DNA of 64,000 nt from Mitsuaria sp. WAJ17 (lineage in GTDB: Bacteria > Pseudomonadota > Gammaproteobacteria > Burkholderiales > Burkholderiaceae_C): NCBI RefSeq assembly GCF_014174515.1, contig NZ_JACJUG010000024.1, forward strand, positions 26,918 to 90,917, in the 5' to 3' direction. This document shows positions 43,951 through 52,234 of the stretch, one piece after another (position 1 is the stretch's first letter; each line of letters begins with the position of its first letter). The translations under genes were made by a program, and so were the position numbers. The notes below the pieces were generated by a model. It ran no database searches. It saw only the letters and a program-made list of their open reading frames with translations, and had not been told where the DNA came from.

Positions 43951-44334
43951 ATGCCTGCCAAACTGCTGATCGTTGAAGACCAGGCCGACATCCGCCGCCT
44001 GATCCGTTGGGCGCTGGAGGAAGACGACTACGAGATCCGCGAGGCCGCCAACGGCTCCGTCGGCCTGGACCAGATTCTGAGCTGGCAGCCCGACATGGTC
44101 CTGCTGGACATGATGATGCCCGGTGGCATCGACGGCCTGGAGCTCTGCCGCCAGGTCCGCGCCTCGCCTGGCACGGGCAAGACCATCATCGTGATGCTCA
44201 CGGCCAAGGCCGCCTCGGCTGACCAAGAGGCCGCCCGTGCGGCCGGCGCCGACTACTTCCTGCCCAAGCCCTTCAGCCCGGCCAAGCTCTCTGGGCTGCT
44301 GCACGCCTTGCTCAAGCACAGGCAGGACCGCTAG
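43951..44334 (+). CDS. Stand-alone response regulator receiver (CheY-like)
   Basis: A 127-residue single receiver domain with the acidic pair in IVEDQADIR, the phospho-acceptor Asp in MVLLDMMMPGG, Thr in VMLTAKA and Lys in FLPKPFSPAKL. No output domain, so it probably works through a partner protein or a phosphorelay. It is divergent from gshA. The nearest kinase is the CHASE/PAS kinase at 38-40 kb, which has no receiver of its own. Confidence 0.9.
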   Translation: MPAKLLIVEDQADIRRLIRWALEEDDYEIREAANGSVGLDQILSWQPDMVLLDMMMPGGIDGLELCRQVRASPGTGKTIIVMLTAKAASADQEAARAAGADYFLPKPFSPAKLSGLLHALLKHRQDR

Positions 44335-44433
44335 GGCGTCCTCCCCTCGCACAAGCACGGCCACAGTCTCGCGCGGGCCTTCCTAGAATGCCGCCACCGT
44401 CGCCCCGGGGCGACTTTCCATGGGCGACTTCGC

Positions 44434-46114
44434 ATGCATCCGCCTGCACAGCGCTCTCCCGCGCGTCTCCTGGGCCAGGCGGCCCTGTTCCTGACCCCGC
44501 TGGGCTGCCTGGCCGCCAGCGAGGTGCCCGCCGACTCGGGCCTGTTCACCACCCGCATCCTGACCAATGCGTCCAGCACCAACCGCGGCAACTTCCTCTA
44601 CTTCAACCAGTGGGAAACGCTGACCCTGGTCAACCAGGACAAGCGCGAGCTCGAGATCAAGGCCGAGAAAACCAGCGGCAACAACAGCAGCCAGGTCTTC
44701 GAGGCCGTGCTGCCCGCCGGCAAGTACCAGTTGGTGCAGATGCTCTCGCCGCGCCTGGCCGGCCGGGTGACGGGTGACGGGTGACCTCAAGGGTGTCATC
44801 GGCGAGTTCGAGATCAAGCCCCAGACGGTGACCAGCCTGGGCACCCTGATCTATCAGCCCACGGGCAGCCAGGGCTACACCATCCTCTGCGACGGCTTCG
44901 ACGCCCCGCAGATCGAGCGCGTGCGTCTGACCTCCCCTGCCCTGCACCAGGCCATGGCCAGCCAGGCTCCCGTGCGCCCCTGCCTCAGCAACGAGGTCGC
45001 GGCCCGCAGCAACCAGGCCCAGCAGGGCCGGACCCTGGTGATGAGCAACTCCGGCATGACGGCGGTGGTGGGCACGCTCACCGTGGGCCTGATCCAGACA
45101 CTGATCCAGAAGAACTCGGCCACCGAGGCCATCCAGGCCTGGAAGGACGAGCAGGACCCGCAGAAGCGCCTGGCCATGGCGCGCAGCAGCACCTACGCCT
45201 TCAACGCGGCGCGCATGCTGGAGAGCGGCGACGTGCTGGCTGGCAGCAATCTGGGGCAGGTCCTGGCCCGCGATTCCGAAGGCCGCTGGGAACGCCTGGA
45301 CACCGGCGCCACCCGCGAGATCACCGCCATCATGGCCAACGACCGCCAGCGCTTCATGGTGGGCGGCGAGGAAGACCTGCTGATGCAGACCAGCGACGCC
45401 GGCAAGACCTGGCAGGCGCTCAGCGCCCCCACCCACGGCCTCATCGTCAACCTGGCGCGCCAGGGCCAGCGCGTCTATCTGCTGGCCATCGAGGGGCTGG
45501 ACGCGGTGCTGTACGCCACGGACGACCTCAAGGCCGGCCCCTGGCAGGAACTGCGCCGTGAGGCCGGCAGCCGCTCGGACAAGCCCGAAGCCATGGGCTG
45601 GATCCGCACGGCCTCGATGGCGGCCAGCGGCTGGATCGTGGGCGAGCGCTATGTGATGGTCACGGCCAATGGCTTCGTGAACAGCATGAACCTGAAGGAC
45701 GGCAGCTGGACCCGCGTCAAGACCCCCTTCGAAGAACCCCGCCAGGCCACGGCCCTGCGCGATGGCACGCTCTTCGCCTGCAGCCGCAACAAGGTCTACC
45801 TCAGCCGCGACCAGGGCGCCACCTGGACCAAGGACGAGCAAGGCTGCATGAAGATGATCACCGTCGCCTACGGGGCCAGGGGCCAGGCTTACAACGTCTG
45901 CGGCCAGGGCGCCTTTGTGTTCTCCACGGCCCTCATGCAGCGCGGCGGCGAGGGCGAACGCTGGACCACCCTCAGCGACGAGACCCCCACCCCGGCCTCC
46001 GCCCTCTTTGCCAGCGAGTACAACGACACCCTGCTGTTCATGAACCCCGAAGGCCTGATCTACGGCCGCTCGGCGGGCGCCAAGGAGTGGACCCTGGAGC
46101 GCAAGCCGCTCTGA
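44434..46114 (+). pseudogene. Exported BNR-repeat protein, frame broken in a 7-bp repeat
   Basis: Two overlapping frames form one gene. The first (44434-44784, 116 residues) has a signal peptide (LFLTPLGCLAASEVP) and ends at a TGA inside three tandem GGGTGAC copies (44765-44785). The second (GTG 44774 to 46114, 446 residues) carries on without a break in similarity and has BNR-type repeats (TSDAGKTWQ, SRDQGATWTK) typical of beta-propellers. Two copies of the 7-mer would join the frames into a protein of about 557 residues. It may be phase-variable, a true pseudogene, or a sequence error; reinitiation at the GTG is also possible. Function unknown. Confidence 0.8.
44765..44785. repeat. Three tandem copies of GGGTGAC at a frame break
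   Basis: Three perfect 7-bp copies directly adjoin. The frame changes here: reading through works only with two, five or eight copies. This is the form of a slippage-prone contingency repeat. Three copies is a short array, so spontaneous switching may be rare. Confidence 0.85.
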
Positions 46115-46136
46115 TCAACCGACTGCGCCCATGAAG

Positions 46137-46163
46137 AAAGCCGCCCTCGGGCGGCTTTTCTCT
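46137..46163 (+). terminator. Rho-independent terminator (bidirectional)
   Basis: AAAGCCGCC, a CTC loop, and GGGCGGCTTTTC form a strong GC stem followed by T's. It sits between the BNR-repeat gene and the convergent amtB and probably ends both transcripts. Confidence 0.85.
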
Positions 46164-46209
46164 TGCGGCCCGCCGGCCCGGAGGCCGGCAGGCGAGGCTC
46201 AGGCGGCGA

Positions 46210-47745
46210 TCACTTGTGATAGGCCGTCTCGCCGTGCGAGCTGATGTCCAGGCCCTCGCGCTCTTCCTCTTCGGACACGCGCAGGCCGATGGTCAGGTCC
46301 ACGATCTTGTAGGCGATCACGGACACCACGGCCGACCAGACGACGGTCACGCCCACGGCCTTGGCCTGGGTCCAGACCTGGCCGGCGATGCTGTAGGCGT
46401 CCGGCGTGATCATGGAGGCCGTGACCCAGTCGCCTACGGCGCTGGGGCCGCCCAGGGCCGGCGAGTTGAACACGCCGGTCAGCAGAGCGCCGATGATGCC
46501 GCCCACGCCGTGCACGCCGAAGACGTCCAGCGAGTCGTCCGCGCCCAGCAGCTTCTTCAGGCCGGAAACGCCCCACAGGCAGGCGAAGCCGGCGACCACG
46601 CCGATCACCAGGGCGCCACCGACGCCCACATTGCCCGCAGCCGGGGTGATGGCCACCAGGCCGGCGACGGCACCGGAGGCCGCGCCCAGCATCGAGGCCT
46701 TGCCCTTGTGCAGGGCTTCACCCACGCTCCAGGCCAGCACGGCGGCGGCCGTTGCAACGAAGGTATTGATGAAGGCCAGGGCCGCAAAGCCGTTGGCTTC
46801 CAGCGCGGAGCCGGCGTTGAAGCCGAACCAGCCCACCCACAGCAGCGAGGCACCGACCATGGTCAGCGTCAGGCTGTGCGGGGTGAAGGCCTCGCGGCCG
46901 TAGCCGATGCGCTTGCCCACCATGAAGGCGCCCACCAGGCCGGCGACGGCGGCGTTGATGTGCACCACGGTGCCGCCGGCGAAGTCCAGCGCGCCCCACT
47001 GCCAGATCAGGCCGGCGGTGCTGTTGACCTTGTCGACGACGGCGGCGCTGGTGTAGGCGTCCGGGCCGGCCCAGAACCAGACCATGTGCGCGATGGGCAG
47101 GTAGCTGAAGGTGAACCAGATCGTCATGAAGGCCAGCACGGCCGAGAACTTGATGCGCTCGGCGAAGGCGCCCACGATCAGGCAGGCCGTGATGCCGGCG
47201 AAGGTGGCCTGGAAGGCAGCGAACACGATCTCCGGGATCACCACGCCCTTGCTGAAGGTGGCGGCGTTGGAGAAGGTGCCGGCGACGTTGTCCCAGATGC
47301 CCTTCATGAAGAGCCGGTCCGTGCCGCCGATGAAGGCATTGCCCTCGGTGAAGGCGAAGCTGTAGCCGTACAGCACCCACAGCACCACGATCAGCGAGAA
47401 GGTGACCATCACCTGCATCAGCACCGACAGCATGTTCTTGCTGCGGACCAGGCCGCCGTAGAACAGGGCAAGACCTGGCACCGTCATCATGATGACCAGC
47501 AGGGTGGACAGCATCATCCACGTCGTGTCGCCCTTGTTGGGCGTGGGGGCCGGCGCCGAAGCGGCTTCGGCGGGGGCCGGAGCGGCAGCGGCCGCGGGCG
47601 CTGCGGAGGCCGCCGCATCAGGGGCGGCGGCCACGGCCACGGCCACGGAGGCAGCGGCGGCGGGTGCCGAGGCGGCATCCTGGGCCCAGGCGCCGGGCGC
47701 GAAGACCGCCGCGGCGAGGGCCAGGGAGGCAAGCAGTTTCTTCAT
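46210..47745 (-). CDS. amtB: Ammonium transporter
   Basis: A 511-residue protein: signal peptide (MKKLLASLALAAAVFAPGAWA), an Ala/Pro-rich periplasmic segment of about 45 residues, and then the eleven-helix Amt domain. Visible motifs are FYGGLVRSKNMLSVL, FAGGTVVHINAAVAGL (twin-His region), GASLLWVGWFGFNAGS and DVFGVHGVGGIIGALLTG. It carries ammonium across the inner membrane and is gated by GlnK. It is the last gene of the torF-glnK-amtB unit, whose sigma-54 promoter indicates nitrogen control. Confidence 0.95.
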   Translation of the reverse strand: MKKLLASLALAAAVFAPGAWAQDAASAPAAAASVAVAVAAAPDAAASAAPAAAAAPAPAEAASAPAPTPNKGDTTWMMLSTLLVIMMTVPGLALFYGGLVRSKNMLSVLMQVMVTFSLIVVLWVLYGYSFAFTEGNAFIGGTDRLFMKGIWDNVAGTFSNAATFSKGVVIPEIVFAAFQATFAGITACLIVGAFAERIKFSAVLAFMTIWFTFSYLPIAHMVWFWAGPDAYTSAAVVDKVNSTAGLIWQWGALDFAGGTVVHINAAVAGLVGAFMVGKRIGYGREAFTPHSLTLTMVGASLLWVGWFGFNAGSALEANGFAALAFINTFVATAAAVLAWSVGEALHKGKASMLGAASGAVAGLVAITPAAGNVGVGGALVIGVVAGFACLWGVSGLKKLLGADDSLDVFGVHGVGGIIGALLTGVFNSPALGGPSAVGDWVTASMITPDAYSIAGQVWTQAKAVGVTVVWSAVVSVIAYKIVDLTIGLRVSEEEEREGLDISSHGETAYHK

Positions 47746-47777
47746 GGGATCACTCCAACGATGTCTTGTGGCGGTGC

Positions 47778-48116
47778 TCAGAGAGCATCCTTGCCGGTTT
47801 CGCCCGTGCGGATGCGCACGACCTGGTCCAGCGGCGAGACGAAGATCTTCCCGTCGCCGATCTTGCCGGTACGGGCCGAGCTCTCGATGGCCTCGATGAC
47901 CTGGTCCACGACCGCGTCATCCACGGCCGCCTCGACCTTGACCTTGGGCAGGAAGTCGACGACATATTCGGCGCCGCGGTAGAGCTCGGTGTGGCCCTTC
48001 TGGCGGCCGAAGCCCTTGACCTCGGTGACGGTGAGGCCCTGCACGCCGATGGCGCTGAGCGCCTCGCGGACCTCGTCCAGCTTGAAGGGCTTGATGACGG
48101 CGGTGATCAGTTTCAT
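47778..48116 (-). CDS. glnK: PII nitrogen regulatory protein
   Basis: A 112-residue PII protein. It has the T-loop with the uridylylated Tyr (KGHTELYRGAEYVVDFLPK), VEAAVDDAVVDQVIEAI, and GKIFVSPLDQVVRIRTGETG. PII proteins sense 2-oxoglutarate, ATP/ADP and glutamine state and block AmtB when nitrogen is plentiful. Its place directly upstream of amtB (33 bp) and its shape support the GlnK role over GlnB. Confidence 0.95.
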   Translation of the reverse strand: MKLITAVIKPFKLDEVREALSAIGVQGLTVTEVKGFGRQKGHTELYRGAEYVVDFLPKVKVEAAVDDAVVDQVIEAIESSARTGKIGDGKIFVSPLDQVVRIRTGETGKDAL

Positions 48117-48139
48117 GGTGTGCTTCCTTGCGCTCGGAT

Positions 48140-48856
48140 TCAGAAGACCTTCTTGACCGCCAGCACCAGGGCGGTCTTGGCCAGGTTCTTGTCGCCAGGG
48201 CCCACGTAGGCATCGGTGCTGGCGCGGACCAGGGCGCCGCTCCAGGTGAAGCCGGCGTAGTCCTTGGTCAGGGTCAGGGCGTAGTCGGTGTAGGACGCAC
48301 TGCCCAGGTTCTTCACACGCTGGTGGCCCACGTGCGGCGTCAGGGTGAAGCCATCGCCCAGGTCCATGGCGGCGCTGAGGTCCAGGTAGCCCGAGCCCTT
48401 GGAATCGGCGAAGCCGAAGAGGTTGCTGGTGCTGTGCGAGTACTTGGCAGTGAACACGCCATAGGTGAGCGCGCCGTAGACCTCCAGCGTGTTGGCGCTG
48501 GGGCTGAGCTTGTTACTGGGATAGACGTACTGCAGCAGGCCCACGTCCAGGGTCAGGCCCTTGGCAACCTCGGTCTTGTAGCCGCCGTAGACGTCGATTT
48601 CGACACTGGCGTCGCCGCCGCCGTCCTTGACCCACTTGATGGTGGAGGCCCAGGTGCCCAGGTAGAAACCGTTGCCGAAGTCGTAGTCGGCGCCACCTTG
48701 CAGGGCGGGCTTCAGGCGGGTCTGCGAGATGCCGCGGTAGCGGTAGTCGGTGGTCAGGCTGGCATTGAAGCTCAGCGGGCTGGCCGGCTGGTCAGCCCAG
48801 GCCGGCATGGCGGTGGCGGTGACGGAGAGGGCCAGCAGCGCAAACAGGGACTTCAT
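48140..48856 (-). CDS. TorF-family outer-membrane protein (putative porin)
   Basis: A 238-residue exported protein: signal peptide (MKSLFALLALSVTATAMPAWA), then alternating beta-strand sequence with aromatic girdles and the family start LSFNASLTTDYRYRGISQT. It ends in aromatic VKKVF, as outer-membrane barrels do. It probably lets a small nitrogen compound enter. It heads the unit with glnK (23 bp) and amtB, a grouping common in Burkholderiales. The ATG at 48856 is fixed by the signal peptide; the sigma-54 promoter lies about 50 bp upstream. Confidence 0.88.
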   Translation of the reverse strand: MKSLFALLALSVTATAMPAWADQPASPLSFNASLTTDYRYRGISQTRLKPALQGGADYDFGNGFYLGTWASTIKWVKDGGGDASVEIDVYGGYKTEVAKGLTLDVGLLQYVYPSNKLSPSANTLEVYGALTYGVFTAKYSHSTSNLFGFADSKGSGYLDLSAAMDLGDGFTLTPHVGHQRVKNLGSASYTDYALTLTKDYAGFTWSGALVRASTDAYVGPGDKNLAKTALVLAVKKVF

Positions 48857-48906
48857 CGCGGGGACTCCTGCAAAGTGGATGGTGGAATGACTTTCGACAG
48901 TCCCTC

Positions 48907-48923
48907 TTGCAGCTTCCGTGCCA
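48907..48923 (-). promoter_or_regulatory. Sigma-54 promoter of torF-glnK-amtB
   Basis: The minus strand reads TGGCACGGAAGCTGCAA, one mismatch from the TGGCACG-N4-TTGCA consensus, with the invariant GG and GC ten bases apart. It lies 51 bp before the torF start. It fits nitrogen-starvation control by NtrC. Confidence 0.75.
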
Positions 48924-49048
48924 GGCCCGCCCACCAGGGCTTGCAGGGCCCCAGGCCCGCCTCTGGGGCGCGGCGCTCCCGATTTCGTGCCTCAAGCGCG
49001 TCGTGCCCGGCGCCGGATGCACCGAAATATTCGGGATGCTTCCCTAAT

Positions 49049-49096
49049 TGCACCAGTTTGGTGTGACGCACCATCGTGCACCTTATGGACTGCACC
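49049..49096. promoter_or_regulatory. NtrC-like enhancer cluster
   Basis: TGCACC-AGTTT-GGTGTG (49049-49065) has four of six bases in the right half-site match to the NtrC site TGCACC-N5-GGTGCA. Two more TGCACC half-sites follow at 49077 and 49091. It is about 130-180 bp upstream of the sigma-54 promoter, a usual enhancer distance, and lies on the comM side of the gap. Confidence 0.5.
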
Positions 49097-49149
49097 GGCG
49101 TGGCGAGCGCGGGTGCCGGCCCAGAATCCGGCGCCAGGAGATCCCCCCA

Positions 49150-50670
49150 ATGACCCTGGCCCTGATCCACAGCCGCGCCCTGGACGGCCTGCGCGCCGAA
49201 GCGGTGACCGTCGAAGTCCATCTGGCCAACGGCCTGCCCAGCTTCACCCTGGTCGGCCTGGCCGACACGGAAGTGAAGGAAGCCCGCGAGCGCGTGCGGG
49301 CCGCCCTGCTCAGCAGCGGGCTGGAATTTCCCGCCAACAAGCGCATCACGGTGAACCTGGCCCCGGCCGACCTGCCCAAGGAGGGCGCGCGCTTCGACCT
49401 CCCCATCGCCCTGGGTCTGCTGGCCGCCAGCGGGCAGATCGAGGCCGGGCCGCTGGTGGGGCTGGAATGCGCTGGCGAGCTGTCCCTGGCCGGCGAGCTG
49501 CGGCCCGTGCGCGGCGCCCTGGCCATGGCCCTGGCGCTGCGTCAGCAGGCCTCGCCCCGTCAGCTGTTGCTGCCGCCGGCCAGCGCGGCCGAGGCGGCCC
49601 TGGTGGGCGGGGTGGACGTGCGCCAGGCCGGCCACCTGCTGGACGTGGTGCGGGCCCTGCTGCCGCAGTCGCAGGAACCCCTGCCCCGGGCCTGCGGGCC
49701 CGCCAGGGCCTGTATCACCGAGGAGCCTGGCCCCGACCTGCGGGACATCAAGGGCCAGGCCGTGCCCAAGCGGGCGCTGGAGATCGCCGCGGCCGGCGCC
49801 CACAGTCTGCTGCTGGTCGGGCCGCCGGGCTCGGGCAAGTCCATGCTGGCCCAGCGTCTGCCCGGCCTCCTGCCCGCCCTCGACGAAGACGCCGCCCTGG
49901 AAAGCGCCGCGACCCTGAGCCTGGCCGGCCAGTTCCGCCCCGCCGCCTGGGGCCGGCGGCCGCTGCGGGCGCCGCATCACAGTGCCTCGGCGGTGGCCCT
50001 GGTGGGAGGCGGCTCGCCCCCGCGCCCCGGAGAGATCTCGCTGGCCCACCAGGGGGTGCTCTTCCTGGACGAACTCCCCGAGTTCCAGCGCAGCGCCCTG
50101 GAGGCCCTGCGCGAACCGCTCGAGACCGGCCGCATCCTGATTGCCCGGGCCGCGCGCCAGGCGGAGTTCCCCGCCCGCTTCCATCTGGTGGCGGCCATGA
50201 ACCCCTGCGCCTGTGGCTTTCACGGCCAGACCGGCGCGCGGCAGTGCCGCTGCACGCTGGATCAGGTCGCCCGCTACCAAGGCAGGCTCAGCGGCCCCTT
50301 GCTGGACCGCATCGACATGATGGTGGAGGTGCCGGGGCTGCCGCCCGAGCTGCTGGCCGTCGCCCCGGACGGCGACGACACCGCCACCGTGGCCCAACGG
50401 GTACAGCAGGCCCGGGAGCGTCAGCGCGCCCGCCAGGACTGCGTCAACGCCCAGCTGAGCCCACCCCAGCTGGACCGCCATGCCCGCGCCGATCCGGCCG
50501 CCCAGGCCCTGCTGGAGCGCAGCATCGCGGCCCTGGGATGGTCCGCACGAGCCCAGCACCGCCTGCTGCGGGTGGCGCGCAGTATCGCCGATCTGGCTGC
50601 CGAGGATCGCATCCAGAAGGCGCATGTGGCCGAGGCGGTACAGCTCAGGCGGGCGCTCGTGAAGCCATGA
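49150..50670 (+). CDS. comM: ComM/YifB-family Mg-chelatase-like AAA ATPase
   Basis: A 506-residue ATPase. The N-terminal domain (MTLALIHSRALDGLRAEAVTVEVHLANGLPSFTLVGLADTEVKE) is followed by the AAA core with Walker A GPPGSGKSML, Walker B GVLFLDELPEF, the VAAMNPCACGF motif and a CxC-type cysteine cluster (GARQCRCT). ComM is a hexameric helicase that promotes branch migration of incoming DNA in natural transformation. The ATG at 49150 follows a purine-poor leader. It is divergent from the torF unit. Confidence 0.92.
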   Translation: MTLALIHSRALDGLRAEAVTVEVHLANGLPSFTLVGLADTEVKEARERVRAALLSSGLEFPANKRITVNLAPADLPKEGARFDLPIALGLLAASGQIEAGPLVGLECAGELSLAGELRPVRGALAMALALRQQASPRQLLLPPASAAEAALVGGVDVRQAGHLLDVVRALLPQSQEPLPRACGPARACITEEPGPDLRDIKGQAVPKRALEIAAAGAHSLLLVGPPGSGKSMLAQRLPGLLPALDEDAALESAATLSLAGQFRPAAWGRRPLRAPHHSASAVALVGGGSPPRPGEISLAHQGVLFLDELPEFQRSALEALREPLETGRILIARAARQAEFPARFHLVAAMNPCACGFHGQTGARQCRCTLDQVARYQGRLSGPLLDRIDMMVEVPGLPPELLAVAPDGDDTATVAQRVQQARERQRARQDCVNAQLSPPQLDRHARADPAAQALLERSIAALGWSARAQHRLLRVARSIADLAAEDRIQKAHVAEAVQLRRALVKP

Positions 50671-50878
50671 ACCCGCTCCCGCAGAAGGCGCGTCGATCGC
50701 CCCCGGCCGCCCAGCCCGCCGCATGAAACCCTCTCGAAACCAGCTTGCAGCAAGCCGGGGCCACAATGCCCACGCTCACTGACTCGACGCCAGCTCATTC
50801 GACGCGGCCCGGCTCCGGGCGGCGCCCGCCCTTCGCCCCTGCCTCACCCGCCCGCCAGCCCGGCCCACGCCCCTGCTC
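50671..50878. other. Intergenic region, nothing recognised
   Basis: A 208-bp gap between comM and the oxidoreductase gene. It is GC-rich (about 70%) and I see no terminator, promoter or repeat that I would defend. Both neighbours run rightward. Confidence 0.4.
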
Positions 50879-51922
50879 ATGGAGACTTTCAACTGGGCCC
50901 TCATCGGCCCCGGCAAGATCGCCCGACGCTTTGCCCACGCCCTCAGCGGCCTGCCCGGCAGCCGGCTGGCGGTCGTCCATGGTCGCGATGGGGCTCGCGC
51001 GGCGGCCTTTGCCGAGTCCTGCCAGACGCAATGGCCCGACCCGGCCGGCGCGCCCCGCGTCAGCACGGACCTCTCCGCCCTGTTGGCCGACCCGGCCATC
51101 GATGCGATCTACATCGCCACCCCGCATGCCCAGCACGGCGCACCACTGCGCCAGGCCCTGCTAGCCGACAAGCCGGTGCTGTGCGAGAAGCCCCTGGTGC
51201 CGAACCAGGCCGAGGGCGAGGCCCTGGTGGGGCTGGCACGCGAGCGCGGCGTCTTCCTGATGGAGGCGGTCTGGACGCGCTTCCTCCCCGCCTACGAGGT
51301 GCTGGGCGGCTGGCTGCGCGAGCAGGCCATCGGGCCTCTGCGCGCCATCGAGTCCACCTTCTGCTTCCCTGCGCCCCTTGACCCGCAGAGCCGCCTTTTC
51401 GACCCGGCCCTGGCCGGCGGCGCACTGCTGGACATCGGCATCTACAACCTCACCGCCACGCGCTGGGTGCTGGAGCAGGCCCTGGGCCATGTCCCCGAAC
51501 TCCAGCGCCTGGACGTGCAAGGCCTGCTGGCGCCCATGGGTGTGGACCTGCGGGTGCAGGGCCTGCTGGGCTTCGAGAACGGCCTCATGGCGCAGTTCCT
51601 CTGCGGCCTGGACGCCAGCGCGCCCAATGCGCTGACCATCCTGGGCGAGCGGGGCTCGATCAGCCTGCCGCGCAATTTCTGGGAGAGCCAGCAGTTGGTC
51701 CTGCGACCCCATGGCCAGGCGCAGCAGCTCGTTGACGCGCCCTGGCGCATCAACGGCTTCGAGGGCGAGATCGAGGAGGCGCAGGCCTGCATCCGGGCCG
51801 GCCTTGTCGAGAGCCCGCGCATGAGGCATGCCGAGTCCCTGGCCATCCTCGGCTGGATGGACCGCATCCGTGCCCGGCTGGGCGTGCGCTACCCCTTCGA
51901 GCGGGACGCGCCCCAGCACTGA
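50879..51922 (+). CDS. Gfo/Idh/MocA-family NAD(P)-dependent oxidoreductase
   Basis: A 347-residue protein with an N-terminal Rossmann fold (WALIGPGKIARRFAHAL), IYIATPHAQHG, the catalytic-region EKPLVPNQAEGEAL, MEAVWTRFLPAY and GGALLDIGIYNLTATRWVL. The closest characterised group is dimeric dihydrodiol/trans-dihydrobenzenediol dehydrogenase, but the family acts mainly on sugars. No neighbouring pathway clarifies the substrate. Followed by a small membrane-protein gene. Confidence 0.88.
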   Translation: METFNWALIGPGKIARRFAHALSGLPGSRLAVVHGRDGARAAAFAESCQTQWPDPAGAPRVSTDLSALLADPAIDAIYIATPHAQHGAPLRQALLADKPVLCEKPLVPNQAEGEALVGLARERGVFLMEAVWTRFLPAYEVLGGWLREQAIGPLRAIESTFCFPAPLDPQSRLFDPALAGGALLDIGIYNLTATRWVLEQALGHVPELQRLDVQGLLAPMGVDLRVQGLLGFENGLMAQFLCGLDASAPNALTILGERGSISLPRNFWESQQLVLRPHGQAQQLVDAPWRINGFEGEIEEAQACIRAGLVESPRMRHAESLAILGWMDRIRARLGVRYPFERDAPQH

Positions 51923-52042
51923 GTCCCGAGCATGGGCTGTGGCGGAGGCCCGACAGCCCCGGCGGCCCTCGGCCCCATGAAGTCCGGCCGCGTCACAGGC
52001 TTGTGGAATGATGCGCGCAGAAAGACCGCGAGGGACATCGCC

Positions 52043-52225
52043 ATGAGCCTGCTGCGTGCGTGGCTGGTACTGCTGATGCTGTGGCTGGCCTGCCTGGGCC
52101 TGCTGATCTGGCTGCGATCGCTGAGCCGACGCCAGGCCATCGCCTGGCTGCAGTGGCTGCGCTGGGCGGCCGTCGGCGCGGTGCTGGCGGGCGTCCTGGC
52201 CGCCGCGATGATTCATTTCTTCTGA
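52043..52225 (+). CDS. Small two-helix inner-membrane protein, unknown
   Basis: A 60-residue protein with two predicted transmembrane helices (LVLLMLWLACLGLLIWL and WAAVGAVLAGVLAAAMIHF) joined by a basic loop (RSLSRRQ). A GAGGGA ribosome site precedes the ATG. It ends 9 bp before the SPFH lipoprotein gene, so the two may form a unit. No known family recognised. Confidence 0.6.
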   Translation: MSLLRAWLVLLMLWLACLGLLIWLRSLSRRQAIAWLQWLRWAAVGAVLAGVLAAAMIHFF

Positions 52226-52234
52226 GAGGGACCC

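Noticed and set aside
47465..47480. Another GCAAGACCTGG match in amtB
   Set aside because: The residues (PGLAL) are part of a conserved Amt motif, so the match is explained by protein constraint.
49068..49082. Second full NtrC palindrome
   Set aside because: The half-sites are three bases too close; I kept it only as a half-site.
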